Positions 42,638 through 53,401 of a stretch of 64,000 nucleotides of DNA are shown here, piece by piece (positions within the stretch are counted from its first letter, which is position 1; the number at the start of each line of letters is the position of its first letter). This DNA comes from UBA7236 sp031372705 (GTDB lineage: Bacteria; Bacteroidota; Bacteroidia; Chitinophagales; BACL12): positions 1-64,000 of the forward strand of contig JANMLV010000097.1 of assembly GCA_031372705.1 (NCBI GenBank), given 5' to 3'. The position numbers were made by a program, and so were the translations under genes. The notes beneath the pieces are model-generated. The model saw only the letters and a list, made by a program, of their open reading frames with translations. It had not been told where the DNA came from and did no database searches.

Positions 42638-45600
42638 TTACTCTTCTTTACCGTGACAATTTTTATATTTCTTTCCGGACCCGCAAGGGCAAGCATCATT
42701 TCTTCCCACTTTTTTCTCTACGCGAATTGGTTCCACTGCTTTGCGCTCAGGTTGTGCAACTTGTCGCTGCCCGCCGTCACCTGCAGGAGCTGCCGCATCT
42801 TCGCGTGTTTCCTTCATTTGACTCATATCGGTTCTGCGCTGAGGAACTGCGGTGCGCACTTCATCTGCACTTCTAATAGGCACATAACCTTTAAATAAAA
42901 ATGAAACTATTTCTTTATTTAATTCACTAAGCATTTTCTTAAACATTTCAAATGCTTCGAATTTGTAAATTAAGAGTGGATCTTTTTGTTCGTAAACTGC
43001 TCCTTGTACCGACTGCTTCAAATCATCCATATTGCGTAAATGATCCTTCCAATGGTCGTCGATTACAATTAAGCTAATCATACGCTCAATTGAATAATTA
43101 ATTTCCGACCCTTCAGTTTCCATTGCCTTGGTTAAATTAACTGTTACATTAATTCCCTTTCTGCCATCAGTAAATGGAACAATTACATTTTCTAAAGTTT
43201 CACCTCTCGATGCATGTAAATCTTTAACCAGCGGATAAACCTTAGTTAATAATGCTTGTGATTTGCGTTTGTAAAACGCTTGTGCATTTTCATATAAATC
43301 ACGCACAATATCATCAATCTTTCCATTCTCAAAATCTTTCTGAGCAATTTCCGGTTCCATGCTTAAATAACGAATTACATCTAATGTAAAGGCTTCATAG
43401 TCTTTATCATTGTGGTGTGTATTTACAATTTCATCACATAAATCGTAAATCGTATTATTTAAATCTATAGTTAAACGCTCACCTGATAATGCGTGATTTC
43501 TTTTTTGATACACCAGTGAACGCTGATTATTCATAACGTCGTCGTACTCTAACAAACGTTTACGAATACCAAAGTTATTCTCTTCCACTTTTTTCTGTGC
43601 GCGTTCAATAGATTTAGTAATCATACGATGCTGAATTACTTCACCTTCTTTATAGCCCATGGTATCCATAACCTTTGCAATTCTTTCGCTTCCGAATAAA
43701 CGCATTAAGTTATCTTCCAACGACACATAAAATTCACTTGAACCTGGGTAACCTTTACGCCCTGAACGACCGCGCAACTGTCTGTCGACACGACGTGAAT
43801 CGTGACGCTCCGTTCCTATAATTGCCAATCCGCCTGCAGCAACAACGCCAACTCCTAATTTAATATCCGTTCCACGACCGGCCATGTTCGTAGCAATTGT
43901 TACACTTCCCGCTTTACCGGCTTCAGCAACAATTTCCGCTTCGCGCTGATGTTGCTTTGCGTTTAATACATTATGCTTTACACCTTTTAATTGTAGCATC
44001 CTGCTTAATAATTCACTCACCTCTACCGATGTAGTACCAACTAAAACAGGTCTGCCATCTTTTACTAATTGTTGAATGCGGTCAATAACAGCAAGATATT
44101 TTTCTTTACGTGTTTTAAATACGTAATCTTCAATATCATTTCTAACAATTGGTCTATTAGTTGGAATTGCAGAAACATCTAATTTGTAAATTTCCCAAAG
44201 CTCACCTGCTTCTGTTTCGGCAGTTCCTGTCATACCGCATAATTTATGAAACATGCGGAAATAATTCTGCAAAGTAATTGTTGCATAAGTTTGTGTAAGT
44301 GCTTCAACTTTTACATTTTCTTTTGCTTCAATTGCTTGATGCAAACCATCACTATATCTTCTTCCTTCTAATATACGACCGGTTTGTTCATCAACAATTT
44401 TTACTTTGCTATCCATTACTACATACTCAACGTCTTTTTCGAATAATGTATATGCTTTTAATAATTGCTGCACCGAGTGAATACGCTCACTCTTAATTGT
44501 AAAATCTTGCATCAATTGGTCTTTTGATGCCACTTTATCTTCTTTGCTCGCTAACGAACGTTCAATTTCTGCAATCTGCGCGCCTACATCCGGGATAATA
44601 AAAAAGTGAGGATCATCACCACCTTCAGTAATGAGTTCAATGCCTTTATCGGTAAGGTCAACACTATTACTCTTTTCTTCAATAACAAAATATAAATCTT
44701 TATCAATTTCAGGCATGCGCTTATTATGTTCTGAAATATAAACACCTTCTGTATCTACCAATAAAGTTCTTACGCCCTCCTCGCTCAATAATTTAATTAA
44801 CGAATTATTTTTAGGCAATGAGCGATGTGCTTTTAGTAAATGTATGCCAGCTTCTTTGTTTTTATTCGCCTCAATCATGCGCTTAGCATCAGTAAGGTTT
44901 TGCGTAAACACTCTTTTTTGTGCTTCAATTAATTTGCTGATACGCGGTTTTAAAACATTATACATTTCTGCATCACCACCTTTTGGAACGGGGCCCGAAA
45001 TAATTAATGGTGTTCTGGCATCATCAATTAATACGGAGTCAACCTCATCCACCATTCCATAATGATGTTTGCGCTGCACTTTTTCTTCAACAGTGCGCAC
45101 CATGTTGTCGCGTAAATAATCAAAACCAAATTCGTTATTCGTTCCGTAAGTAATATCAGCCATGTATGCATTTCTGCGTTCAGGTGAATTTGGTTGATAC
45201 AAATCGATACAATCTACTCTTAACCCAAGGAAATTAAAAATAGGCGCATTCCATTCCGCATCGCGTCGAGCTAAATAATTATTAACGGTTACTATATGTA
45301 TTCCTTCTCCTGCTAATGCATTTAAATATGCAGGCAATGTTGCAACTAGCGTTTTACCTTCTCCTGTTGCCATTTCCGAAATTTTACCGGAATGCAAAAC
45401 ATAACCACCAATAAGTTGCACATCATAATGCACCATATTCCATTTAATTGGCACACCGGCTGCTTCCCATTCATTGCTATAAATAGCCTGATTGCCCGAA
45501 ATGGTAACGAATGCGTGATTTACAGATAAATCGCGATCCATTTGTGTTGCTGTTGATACAATTTTTTCGTTATCGGTAAAGCGATGTGCCGTTTCTTTCA

Positions 45601-45955
45601 TTACGGCAAAAGCCTCCGGAAGTATAATTTCGAGCACTTCCTCTATCTTTTTATCGCGGTCTTTCCGAAGTGCATCAATCTGCTTGTATATATCATCTTT
45701 GCGATCTACATCGGTTAGCAAGGGATCATCGCCTTCCACTTTCAAGGCCTCAATTTCAGCATCTATTCCGGCCAAATGTTCTTTAATTCGCTGCTTAAAC
45801 TCAACTGTTTTATTGCGTAGTTGATCGTTCGACAATGATGGCAGTTTAGCATATTCTGCTTTTACTTGCTCAACAATCGGCATTATAGCCTTTACATCTT
45901 TCTCGTATTTATTGCCTCCAAATAACTTTGAAAGCACGCTTGATATTAAACTCAT
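42638..45955 (-). CDS. secA: Preprotein translocase ATPase SecA
   Basis: An 1105-residue motor that drives unfolded proteins through SecYEG; needed here to deliver T9SS cargo to the periplasm. Walker A EMATGEGKTLVATLPAYL (about 196), DEVDSVLIDDARTPL, TNMAGRGTDIKL, GTERHDSRRVDRQLRGRSG, and the zinc-binding C terminus CPCGSGKKYKNCH. Longer than E. coli SecA (901) because of insertions in the nucleotide-binding part, as usual in Bacteroidota. Confidence 0.98.
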   Translation of the reverse strand: MSLISSVLSKLFGGNKYEKDVKAIMPIVEQVKAEYAKLPSLSNDQLRNKTVEFKQRIKEHLAGIDAEIEALKVEGDDPLLTDVDRKDDIYKQIDALRKDRDKKIEEVLEIILPEAFAVMKETAHRFTDNEKIVSTATQMDRDLSVNHAFVTISGNQAIYSNEWEAAGVPIKWNMVHYDVQLIGGYVLHSGKISEMATGEGKTLVATLPAYLNALAGEGIHIVTVNNYLARRDAEWNAPIFNFLGLRVDCIDLYQPNSPERRNAYMADITYGTNNEFGFDYLRDNMVRTVEEKVQRKHHYGMVDEVDSVLIDDARTPLIISGPVPKGGDAEMYNVLKPRISKLIEAQKRVFTQNLTDAKRMIEANKNKEAGIHLLKAHRSLPKNNSLIKLLSEEGVRTLLVDTEGVYISEHNKRMPEIDKDLYFVIEEKSNSVDLTDKGIELITEGGDDPHFFIIPDVGAQIAEIERSLASKEDKVASKDQLMQDFTIKSERIHSVQQLLKAYTLFEKDVEYVVMDSKVKIVDEQTGRILEGRRYSDGLHQAIEAKENVKVEALTQTYATITLQNYFRMFHKLCGMTGTAETEAGELWEIYKLDVSAIPTNRPIVRNDIEDYVFKTRKEKYLAVIDRIQQLVKDGRPVLVGTTSVEVSELLSRMLQLKGVKHNVLNAKQHQREAEIVAEAGKAGSVTIATNMAGRGTDIKLGVGVVAAGGLAIIGTERHDSRRVDRQLRGRSGRKGYPGSSEFYVSLEDNLMRLFGSERIAKVMDTMGYKEGEVIQHRMITKSIERAQKKVEENNFGIRKRLLEYDDVMNNQRSLVYQKRNHALSGERLTIDLNNTIYDLCDEIVNTHHNDKDYEAFTLDVIRYLSMEPEIAQKDFENGKIDDIVRDLYENAQAFYKRKSQALLTKVYPLVKDLHASRGETLENVIVPFTDGRKGINVTVNLTKAMETEGSEINYSIERMISLIVIDDHWKDHLRNMDDLKQSVQGAVYEQKDPLLIYKFEAFEMFKKMLSELNKEIVSFLFKGYVPIRSADEVRTAVPQRRTDMSQMKETREDAAAPAGDGGQRQVAQPERKAVEPIRVEKKVGRNDACPCGSGKKYKNCHGKEE

Positions 45956-46015
45956 ATATATATTTCCTCAATTAAAAGAATACACATTCGCAAAATTCGT
46001 TCCGTGCATTTGCCG

Positions 46016-46023
46016 CAAAGATA
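46016..46023 (-). promoter_or_regulatory. -7 promoter element for secA
   Basis: On the minus strand TATCTTTG, full match to TAnnTTTG, 60 bp before the secA ATG, in the divergent spacer with murF-alr. No TTG partner found at normal spacing. Confidence 0.45.
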
Positions 46024-46128
46024 AGGATTGCAGCGGCTAGCGGTATATTTTATTGCAGCATTTGCCCTAAAAACGCTGAAAATAGCCGCAAATGTTCATT
46101 TGTATTAGCTTTACAACGATTTTCATCC

Positions 46129-48606
46129 ATGTCGTATCCAGTAAAAGATATTGTTGCCATACTCAACTGCCGGGGACAAATTGTCAGCCCGAATGCAATT
46201 ATTGAGCATTTATTGACAGATTCGCGCAACATCACTTTTGGCGAACAATCGCTTTTTATTGCCATTTCGGGCAAGCAGCACGATGGCCACCTTTACCTAG
46301 AGGATGCCTACAAAGGAGGTGTGCGTTCATTCTTGGTCGAAAAAATGCCCTTACTTGCCCATCCCGATGCCAATTATCTCCTCGCTGACAACAGTTTAAG
46401 CGCATTACAGGCCTTAGCTGCCCACCACAGGAGCAATTTTAACATTCCGGTTATCGGAATTACAGGCAGCAACGGTAAAACTATAGTGAAAGAATGGCTA
46501 AACCACTTGTTAAAAATCGATTTCGACATTATTAGGAGCCCAAAAAGCTATAATTCTCAATTAGGAGTGCCGCTAAGTGTTTGGGAGATGGACAAACAAC
46601 ACGAAATGGCCATTTTTGAAGCCGGAATCTCATTGCCCGGCGAAATGGAACTGTTGGAAAAAATTATTCGTCCAACCTTAGGCATAATCACTAATATATT
46701 AAATGCTCATAATGAAGGATTTCTCGATAAAAAGCAAAAAACTGCTGAGAAATTGAAATTATTCGTGGCAGCCCAAACCATTATTTATTGCAAAGATCAA
46801 TATGACATTAATACCTTATTACAAAATAATAGTAATGTATGTTCTTGGTCTACAAATATGGATAGCAATGCAGATGTTGTTGTAAGTGATATTGAGCAGC
46901 TTTCCGACAAAACATTATTTACAATTTTATATGGCAACAATCCTTATCATTTTGCCATTCCGTTTGCTGATGACGCTTCGCTGGAAAATGCCATTCATGC
47001 CATTGTAACGGCAATATATTTATTGGACAGCAAACAACAACTTAACGACGAATCCATCGAAAGAATTACAACGCAGGCACAAGAATTACCTGTTGTAAGT
47101 ATGCGTTTAGAATTAAAAAAAGGAATTAACAATTGCACATTAATTAACGATGCTTACAGTGCCGATATCGCATCGTTAGAAATTGCTTTGCGATTTATGC
47201 ATCATCATGCCGATGGCTTAAATAAAACAGTTGTAATAAGTGATTTCGATGAAAGTGGTGAAAAAGAACCGGATTTATATGCACGTGTTGCTGAATTATT
47301 AAAGGCACATGGTGTTAAAACTATTATAGGTATTGGTACTGCATTAATAAATAATCAAGAAATATTTAAGTCGTTTACAACGCATCTTTTTCCCGATACC
47401 GATTCTTGTTTGAGTCAATTTAACAGATACCAATTTGAAAATGAAATTATACTTATAAAAGGGGCACGACGTTTTCAGCTGGAAAAAATCGGGAACCAAT
47501 TAACATTAAAAACGCATGGCACAGTACTGCGAATAAATTTGAATAATCTGGCGCATAATTTAAATATGTATCGCAGCTTGTTAAATCCCGGCGTTAAAAC
47601 AATGGCAATGGTAAAGGCATTTAGTTATGGCAGCGGACAAGCTGAAATAGCAAGGCTTTTAGCCAATCAGCGTGTTAATTATTTAGCAGTTGCTTATGCC
47701 GATGAAGGCGCAGATTTGCGGCGACAAGGCATACGTTTACCCATTATGGTAATGAATCCCGAACCGGAAACATTTGACCAACTGAAGCAGTTTCACTTAG
47801 AACCGGAAATTTACAGTATCGATATTTTAAATACATTTATTCGAACAATTGGAAATTCGACAGCAACCATACATCTTAAAATTGATACCGGTATGCATCG
47901 ACTTGGTTTCGAATTAAAAGATATTGATAGTTTATTAAATATTTTAAACAATAATAAGCATATTCATATTGCAAGTATATTTTCACATCTTGCAGGAGCC
48001 GATGAAATAAAACACGATACATTTTCACAGGAACAAATTACATTATTTCAAAACATAGCTGATACTATTATTAATTCGTTGGGCTATCAACCGTTGCGAC
48101 ATATTTTAAATTCACCCGGAATTAGCCGATTTAAAAATGCGCAATTCGATATGGTGCGTTTAGGTATTGGATTATATGGCGTTGACCCATCAACTGTGTT
48201 GCAAAATAAATTAATGCCTGTAGGTGCTTTACAAACTAACATTGCACAAATTCACGATGTAAAAGCCGGCGAAAGTGTTGGGTACAGCCGCTCTTTTATT
48301 GCCGATAAAAATATGCGCATTGCAACCATTAATATTGGTTACGCAGATGGATTTTCACGAAGAATGAGTAATGGTGTCGGCAAAGTTTGGATTAACGGAA
48401 AATCGGCTCCCGTAATTGGTCGTGTTTGCATGGATATGAGTATGATAGATATCAGTACAATTCCAAATATTAAAATTGGCGATCAAGTTGAAGTATTTGG
48501 CGAACATATTGACATATCCGCTTACGCTTCACTTCAAGAAACAATTCCCTATGAAGTAATGACAGGCATTTCTCAACGCGTGAAACGAGTTTACGAATTG
48601 GAGTAA
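46129..48606 (+). CDS. murF/alr: Bifunctional MurF ligase / alanine racemase
   Basis: An 825-residue fusion. Residues 1-460 are MurF, adding D-Ala-D-Ala to the UDP-MurNAc-tripeptide: ATP loop GITGSNGKTIVKEWL, then EAGISLPGEMELLEKIIRP and NAHNEG. Residues 465-825 are alanine racemase: PLP Lys496 in TMAMVKAFSYGSG and the C-terminal GYADGFSRR, GRVCMDMSMIDI. The fusion is known in Bacteroidota; it makes D-Ala and uses it after D-Ala ligation in the same peptide. TAGCTTTA at 46106-46113 is a near -7 box. Confidence 0.96.
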   Translation: MSYPVKDIVAILNCRGQIVSPNAIIEHLLTDSRNITFGEQSLFIAISGKQHDGHLYLEDAYKGGVRSFLVEKMPLLAHPDANYLLADNSLSALQALAAHHRSNFNIPVIGITGSNGKTIVKEWLNHLLKIDFDIIRSPKSYNSQLGVPLSVWEMDKQHEMAIFEAGISLPGEMELLEKIIRPTLGIITNILNAHNEGFLDKKQKTAEKLKLFVAAQTIIYCKDQYDINTLLQNNSNVCSWSTNMDSNADVVVSDIEQLSDKTLFTILYGNNPYHFAIPFADDASLENAIHAIVTAIYLLDSKQQLNDESIERITTQAQELPVVSMRLELKKGINNCTLINDAYSADIASLEIALRFMHHHADGLNKTVVISDFDESGEKEPDLYARVAELLKAHGVKTIIGIGTALINNQEIFKSFTTHLFPDTDSCLSQFNRYQFENEIILIKGARRFQLEKIGNQLTLKTHGTVLRINLNNLAHNLNMYRSLLNPGVKTMAMVKAFSYGSGQAEIARLLANQRVNYLAVAYADEGADLRRQGIRLPIMVMNPEPETFDQLKQFHLEPEIYSIDILNTFIRTIGNSTATIHLKIDTGMHRLGFELKDIDSLLNILNNNKHIHIASIFSHLAGADEIKHDTFSQEQITLFQNIADTIINSLGYQPLRHILNSPGISRFKNAQFDMVRLGIGLYGVDPSTVLQNKLMPVGALQTNIAQIHDVKAGESVGYSRSFIADKNMRIATINIGYADGFSRRMSNGVGKVWINGKSAPVIGRVCMDMSMIDISTIPNIKIGDQVEVFGEHIDISAYASLQETIPYEVMTGISQRVKRVYELE

Positions 48607-48869
48607 ATGTAAATCGACGGACTGTTGGGTATTTGGACACCCACATTAACCGCTTCAAGCGTCAGCGCAAAGTAAAATATTTGATTTTAGACCGTTGCTG
48701 CGCACAAAAGGAGTTAAAATTTGTTTCTAGGTCGATATAAATGTCACATTTTGACTAAAATTCCCTATTTTTAAGTGGGCATAGTATCGAAAATCGCCAA
48801 ATTTTGTCGTTTTTGTTTCCGACTTAAAGCAGTTTCTTTACCATGCACACCCCATAATTAACCAAAATC
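48607..48869. other. Intergenic region before the type B cargo gene
   Basis: 263 bp without RNA gene or repeat. It holds a short inverted segment (GGGTATTTGGACACCC, 48626-48641) but no T-run after it. No full promoter match was found for the downstream gene. Confidence 0.4.
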
Positions 48870-51800
48870 GTGAATCTGCGCGTTACTAAAATATTGCTCC
48901 TCCTTACAATGTCGCTTGCGACGTTTTGGCCGAATTCGGTTGCGGCACAAGAGCAATCTGTGCAGTATGCACAACCAATAAAATTTATAGAAAATAAAAA
49001 TCAATGGGCCGATAATATACTTTATCGCACAGAAGCAGGCTATTCAAAAATTTATTTGGAGCAACATAAAATCACATTTGATTTAGTAAACGCTGACGAC
49101 ATGCATGCAATTGAACATCCGCATGCGGCCTCAGAAAAAAGCGATGGTACAATTCGGCATCATGCCTATAGCATGATATTCGATGGCGCAAACCCGAACG
49201 TTAAACTTACCCGCGATAAACAGAGTCGTGAATATTATAATTATTTACATGGTAACGATGCCAACAAATGGGTATCGTATGTATATGGATTTGGTGAAGT
49301 ACGTTATAAACAATTATACACCGGTATCGATTTAAAATTATACAGCTCAGGTGAAAATATTAAATATGATTTTATTGTTCGTCCGGGTGCCGATATAGGT
49401 CAAATTAAAATTAAATACGAAGGCACCGACGGGCTTGAATTAAAAGATGGCAATTTAATTGTAAATAATTCTGTTAATACGATAACAGAATCAAAGCCCT
49501 ATGCCTATCAATATAAAAATGGCGTTTTAGTTGCTATTAATTGTGAATATGTTTTAACCAACAATATTGTTTCATATACATTTCCTGATGGTTATAATAA
49601 AAACTTGGAATTATATATTGACCCATTACTAGTTTTTTGTTCTTACACCGGCTCTGCCTCTGACAACTGGGGATACACTGCAACTAACGATGATGACGGC
49701 AATTTATTTGGCGGTGGAATTGTTTTCGGATTCGGGTATCCAACTACGGTTGGTGCATTTGCCACAACGTATCAGGGAGGTGAAGAAGATATAGGCATTT
49801 CTAAATTCAGCGCTGATGGTAGCAGTTTAATTTACAGCACCTATTTAGGTGGCAATAATAGCGAATTGCCGCATAGTATGATTGCCAATGCAGCCGGTGA
49901 ATTAATTATTATGGGCACTACGGGTTCATTAGATTTTCCTGTTACGGCAACAGCTTACGACGATACTTACAATGGTGGACCATTTACACTTGTTGATGGC
50001 TTTATTAATTTTTCGAACGGTGCCGATATATTTGTTTCTAAACTTTCTGCCGATGGTGCTTCTATGATTGGCACAACATTTATTGGTGGTTCAGGGCTCG
50101 ACGGTATGAATATGGCCGGCGGATTTTCTACATTTTATAATTATGGTGATTTTGCACGCGGTGAAGTAATGATTGATGATGCAGATAATATTTATGTTGC
50201 CAGTTGCACCAATTCTTCAAATTTCCCTACAACACCCGGCGCATTTCAAACAACATTATCGGGCGATCAAGAAGGGGTTATATTTAAATTAAATTCCGAT
50301 TTATCTACTTTAATTTGGAGTTCATTTATTGGTGGAGATCAGGAAGATGGCGCATATTCAATTAAATTAAATTCAGATAACGAACCAATTGTGGGTGGAG
50401 GAACAGCAAGTAATGATTTCCCAACAACACCCGGAACTTGGCATTCAACTTATGTTGGCGGTGTATGCGATGGCTGGGTTGCACGAATTGCAGCAGATGG
50501 TTCATCTATAATTACCGGCACTTATGTGGGAACAACTAGTTATGACCAAGTGTTTTTTGTAGAAATTGATGACGATGATAATATTTATTTCACCGGACAA
50601 ACTAAAGGAACCTACACCGTTACACCCGGTGTATATTCTGAAACGGGAGGGAAACAATTTATCACAAAAATAAATCCTGATTTAACTTCTGTTACATGGT
50701 CAACTATTTTTGGATCCGGTGCGTCGGCAATTAATATTTCACCAAGTGCGTTTTTAGTTGATGAATGTGAAAATGTTTATGTTTCCGGTTGGGGCGGCTC
50801 AGTTAATCAACTGCATAATTTCGCAACCGGAGTTACATCAGGAATGACTGTTACACCTGATGCATTGCAGGCAACTACAGATGGCAGTGATTTTTATTTC
50901 TTTGTATTATCAAAAAATGCCATCGACCTTTTATTCGCAAGTTTCTTTGGGGGTGGAAGTACACAAGAACACGTTGATGGCGGAACTAGCCGCTTCGATA
51001 AAGAAGGAGCAATATACCAAGCAGTGTGCGCAGGTTGCGGAGGAAGTGATGCATTTCCAACAACTGCCGGTGCATACAGCGAAACAAACGGCAGTTTTAA
51101 TTGTAATCTCGGCGTAATTAAAATTAGTTTCAACCTTGCCGGAATTTATGCAGCAGCCATTGCTGAACCATCACTTATTGGTTGTGCTCCCTTTGATGTT
51201 GTATTCGATAATACCAGCACCGGAGCAGTTGATTATATTTGGGATTTTGGTGATGGCAGTCCAACCACTACTGCATTTGAACCTTCACATACATATATTA
51301 ACGAAGGCATTTACGAAGTAATGTTAGTTGCTATCGATTCCAATTCTTGTAACCTTGCCGATACTGCTTATTTATCGGTTACCGTTTTAAGTGATAGTAT
51401 TAGTGCTGAATTTAATTATACTTCAATAGAAAGTTGTGATAGTTTATTTACAACATTCAGTTTAATTAGCACATTTTCACCTACAACAACTTATACTTGG
51501 AATTTTGGCGATGGCACCACTTCAACATTATCAAATCCATCGCACGCCTATTTAACGCCGGGTGAATATACAGTGAGTTTAATAATTGAAGACCCGGGAA
51601 GTTGCAATGGAATTGACACCTTCGAATTAACAATTACTTATTTATTTGAATTCAACGAAGGATTCGAATTTGAAGCACTTGGATGCCTTCCAATAGAAGC
51701 AACATTTACGGCAAATTATGTTGGTGAAAGTTCTTTAACTTGGGATTTTGGTGATGGAACTTCCGACACCGGCGCTGCAACAAGTCATGTTTATGATATT

Positions 51801-52397
51801 GCAGGCACTTATAACGTTTCATTAATTGCCGAAAATTGCGGCGTATTAGATACCGTAACTATTCCTGTAATTATCGACGATTTGCCTATCTCATATTTCG
51901 ATGACGACCCGTATTATATTATTGCAGATACTTGGGTTGGATTTACCAATTTAAGTGAAAATGCAGTAACTTATCTATGGGAATTTAGCGATGGCGGAAC
52001 CACAACTGCTGTAAATGGCGCACATGTTTTTGAAGAATTAGGCAACTATGAAGTTTGCTTAACTGCATATAATTACAATGGTTGCCCTGATACCTATTGC
52101 CGAACCGTGCAAGCTGAAGATGCCGGTGTTATTGATATCCCCACCGCTTTTACACCTGATGGTGATGGCGTTAACGACGTGCTTTATGTAAAAGGATTCG
52201 GCATTGATGATATGCAATTATTAATTTTTAATCGTTGGGGAGAATTAGTTTTTGAAACAAGCGATTATCGTATTGGATGGGATGGCACTTACAGAGGTAA
52301 ATTACAACCTATGGAAGTGTATGTTTATTCATTAACGGGCAGCTTTGCAGATAATGTTTTAATCGAGAAAAAAGGAAATATTACTTTATTGCGATGA
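48870..52397 (+). CDS. Secreted PKD-domain protein with type B T9SS sorting domain
   Basis: An 1175-residue surface or secreted protein. Signal peptide (ILLLLTMSLATFWPNSVAA), DUF7948-type domain (about 35-250, FIENKNQWADNILYR), SBBP-like propeller repeats (about 255-750, YSTYLGGNNS, WSSFIGGDQEDGAYS), four PKD domains (about 755-1080; WDFGDGS, WNFGDGT, WDFGDGT, WEFSDGG), and the gliding-motility-associated C-terminal domain (last 85; PTAFTPDGDGVNDVLYVKG, IFNRWGELVFET). Such cargo is attached or secreted with a dedicated PorP/SprF protein, and the next gene encodes one, overlapping it by 4 bp. Start is GTG. Confidence 0.92.
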   Translation: MNLRVTKILLLLTMSLATFWPNSVAAQEQSVQYAQPIKFIENKNQWADNILYRTEAGYSKIYLEQHKITFDLVNADDMHAIEHPHAASEKSDGTIRHHAYSMIFDGANPNVKLTRDKQSREYYNYLHGNDANKWVSYVYGFGEVRYKQLYTGIDLKLYSSGENIKYDFIVRPGADIGQIKIKYEGTDGLELKDGNLIVNNSVNTITESKPYAYQYKNGVLVAINCEYVLTNNIVSYTFPDGYNKNLELYIDPLLVFCSYTGSASDNWGYTATNDDDGNLFGGGIVFGFGYPTTVGAFATTYQGGEEDIGISKFSADGSSLIYSTYLGGNNSELPHSMIANAAGELIIMGTTGSLDFPVTATAYDDTYNGGPFTLVDGFINFSNGADIFVSKLSADGASMIGTTFIGGSGLDGMNMAGGFSTFYNYGDFARGEVMIDDADNIYVASCTNSSNFPTTPGAFQTTLSGDQEGVIFKLNSDLSTLIWSSFIGGDQEDGAYSIKLNSDNEPIVGGGTASNDFPTTPGTWHSTYVGGVCDGWVARIAADGSSIITGTYVGTTSYDQVFFVEIDDDDNIYFTGQTKGTYTVTPGVYSETGGKQFITKINPDLTSVTWSTIFGSGASAINISPSAFLVDECENVYVSGWGGSVNQLHNFATGVTSGMTVTPDALQATTDGSDFYFFVLSKNAIDLLFASFFGGGSTQEHVDGGTSRFDKEGAIYQAVCAGCGGSDAFPTTAGAYSETNGSFNCNLGVIKISFNLAGIYAAAIAEPSLIGCAPFDVVFDNTSTGAVDYIWDFGDGSPTTTAFEPSHTYINEGIYEVMLVAIDSNSCNLADTAYLSVTVLSDSISAEFNYTSIESCDSLFTTFSLISTFSPTTTYTWNFGDGTTSTLSNPSHAYLTPGEYTVSLIIEDPGSCNGIDTFELTITYLFEFNEGFEFEALGCLPIEATFTANYVGESSLTWDFGDGTSDTGAATSHVYDIAGTYNVSLIAENCGVLDTVTIPVIIDDLPISYFDDDPYYIIADTWVGFTNLSENAVTYLWEFSDGGTTTAVNGAHVFEELGNYEVCLTAYNYNGCPDTYCRTVQAEDAGVIDIPTAFTPDGDGVNDVLYVKGFGIDDMQLLIFNRWGELVFETSDYRIGWDGTYRGKLQPMEVYVYSLTGSFADNVLIEKKGNITLLR

Positions 52398-53398
52398 ACA
52401 AATTTATCTCCATATTATTTTGTTTGATTTGTTCGCAAATAATAAAAGCGCAAGATGTTCATTTTTCGCAATTTTTTGCTGCGCCTTTAATTACAAATCC
52501 TGCTAATACAGGAAATTTTGACGGAAGCGTAAGAGTAGGATTAAATTACCGCGATCAATGGGGTTCTGTTACTGTTCCTTACAGAACTTTTTCTGCTTAT
52601 GCCGATGCGGGCATTCAACCCAAAAAAGCATCAAACAGATTTGGAATTGGCGTTTATGCTTTTAACGACCAAGCGGGTGACGGCGTTTTAAATACGAATA
52701 AAATCTTTTTATCATCTGCTTATCATATCGGCTATAACGACAATTCTGCATGGCGTTTGGCATTAGGTTTAACAGGTGGTTTTGTGCAAAAAACCGTAGA
52801 TATTAATAAACTAACCTTCGACAGTCAATGGAACGATTTTGAATTTGATGAAGGACTTTCCAACAATGAATTACCAACTACAGATTTATTGGAATATGTA
52901 GATATTGGTGCAGGTGCATTATTAACCATAATGCCTTATGAAGGTGAACGATATATAGTCGGATTTTCGGCTCAACATATTAACGAGCCTCAAGAATCTT
53001 TTTTTGATAACAACAATACGGTTGGTATAAAATACACTGCCACTGCAGGTGGTTTTTTTGCAGCAGGAGGCATCGCTTCATTTCAACCACAATTATACGT
53101 TTCAACACAAAATAGTGCTTTAGAAATTGTTGCAGGCACTAATGTGAGCATACCAATGAATGCAGAAGACAATCCCTATAATTCAGTTTTTGTTGGTGGA
53201 TGGTATCGTGTTCAAGATGCTTTTTGGATTGTAGGAGGTGCACAAATAGATAAGTTAACATTTAGCATGAGTTACGATTTAAATTTATCGAGACTGCGCA
53301 CTGCAAGTAATACGATGGGTGGATTTGAATTAGCGCTAGCTTACATATTTGGCAGCAAAACAAAAAAAGACCCGCTAAAATGTCCGGCTTATCAATAA
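52394..53398 (+). CDS. PorP/SprF family type IX secretion membrane protein
   Basis: A 334-residue outer-membrane protein with a signal peptide (ISILFCLICSQIIKAQ) and the family beginning DVHFSQFFAAPLITNPANTGNFDGSVRVGLNYRDQW split over its first strands, then a barrel ending LALAYIFGSK. SprF is needed to deliver the type B cargo SprB in Flavobacterium. The 4-bp ATGA overlap with the cargo gene shows translational coupling, so this one probably serves that protein. Confidence 0.93.
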   Translation: MNKFISILFCLICSQIIKAQDVHFSQFFAAPLITNPANTGNFDGSVRVGLNYRDQWGSVTVPYRTFSAYADAGIQPKKASNRFGIGVYAFNDQAGDGVLNTNKIFLSSAYHIGYNDNSAWRLALGLTGGFVQKTVDINKLTFDSQWNDFEFDEGLSNNELPTTDLLEYVDIGAGALLTIMPYEGERYIVGFSAQHINEPQESFFDNNNTVGIKYTATAGGFFAAGGIASFQPQLYVSTQNSALEIVAGTNVSIPMNAEDNPYNSVFVGGWYRVQDAFWIVGGAQIDKLTFSMSYDLNLSRLRTASNTMGGFELALAYIFGSKTKKDPLKCPAYQ

Positions 53399-53401
53399 TA
53401 T

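Noticed and set aside
48843..48857. Four-codon leader frame before the type B cargo gene
   Set aside because: Too short and without an attenuator hairpin.
50860..51321. ORFs in other frames inside the type B cargo gene
   Set aside because: Shadows of a gene with clear SBBP and PKD domains.
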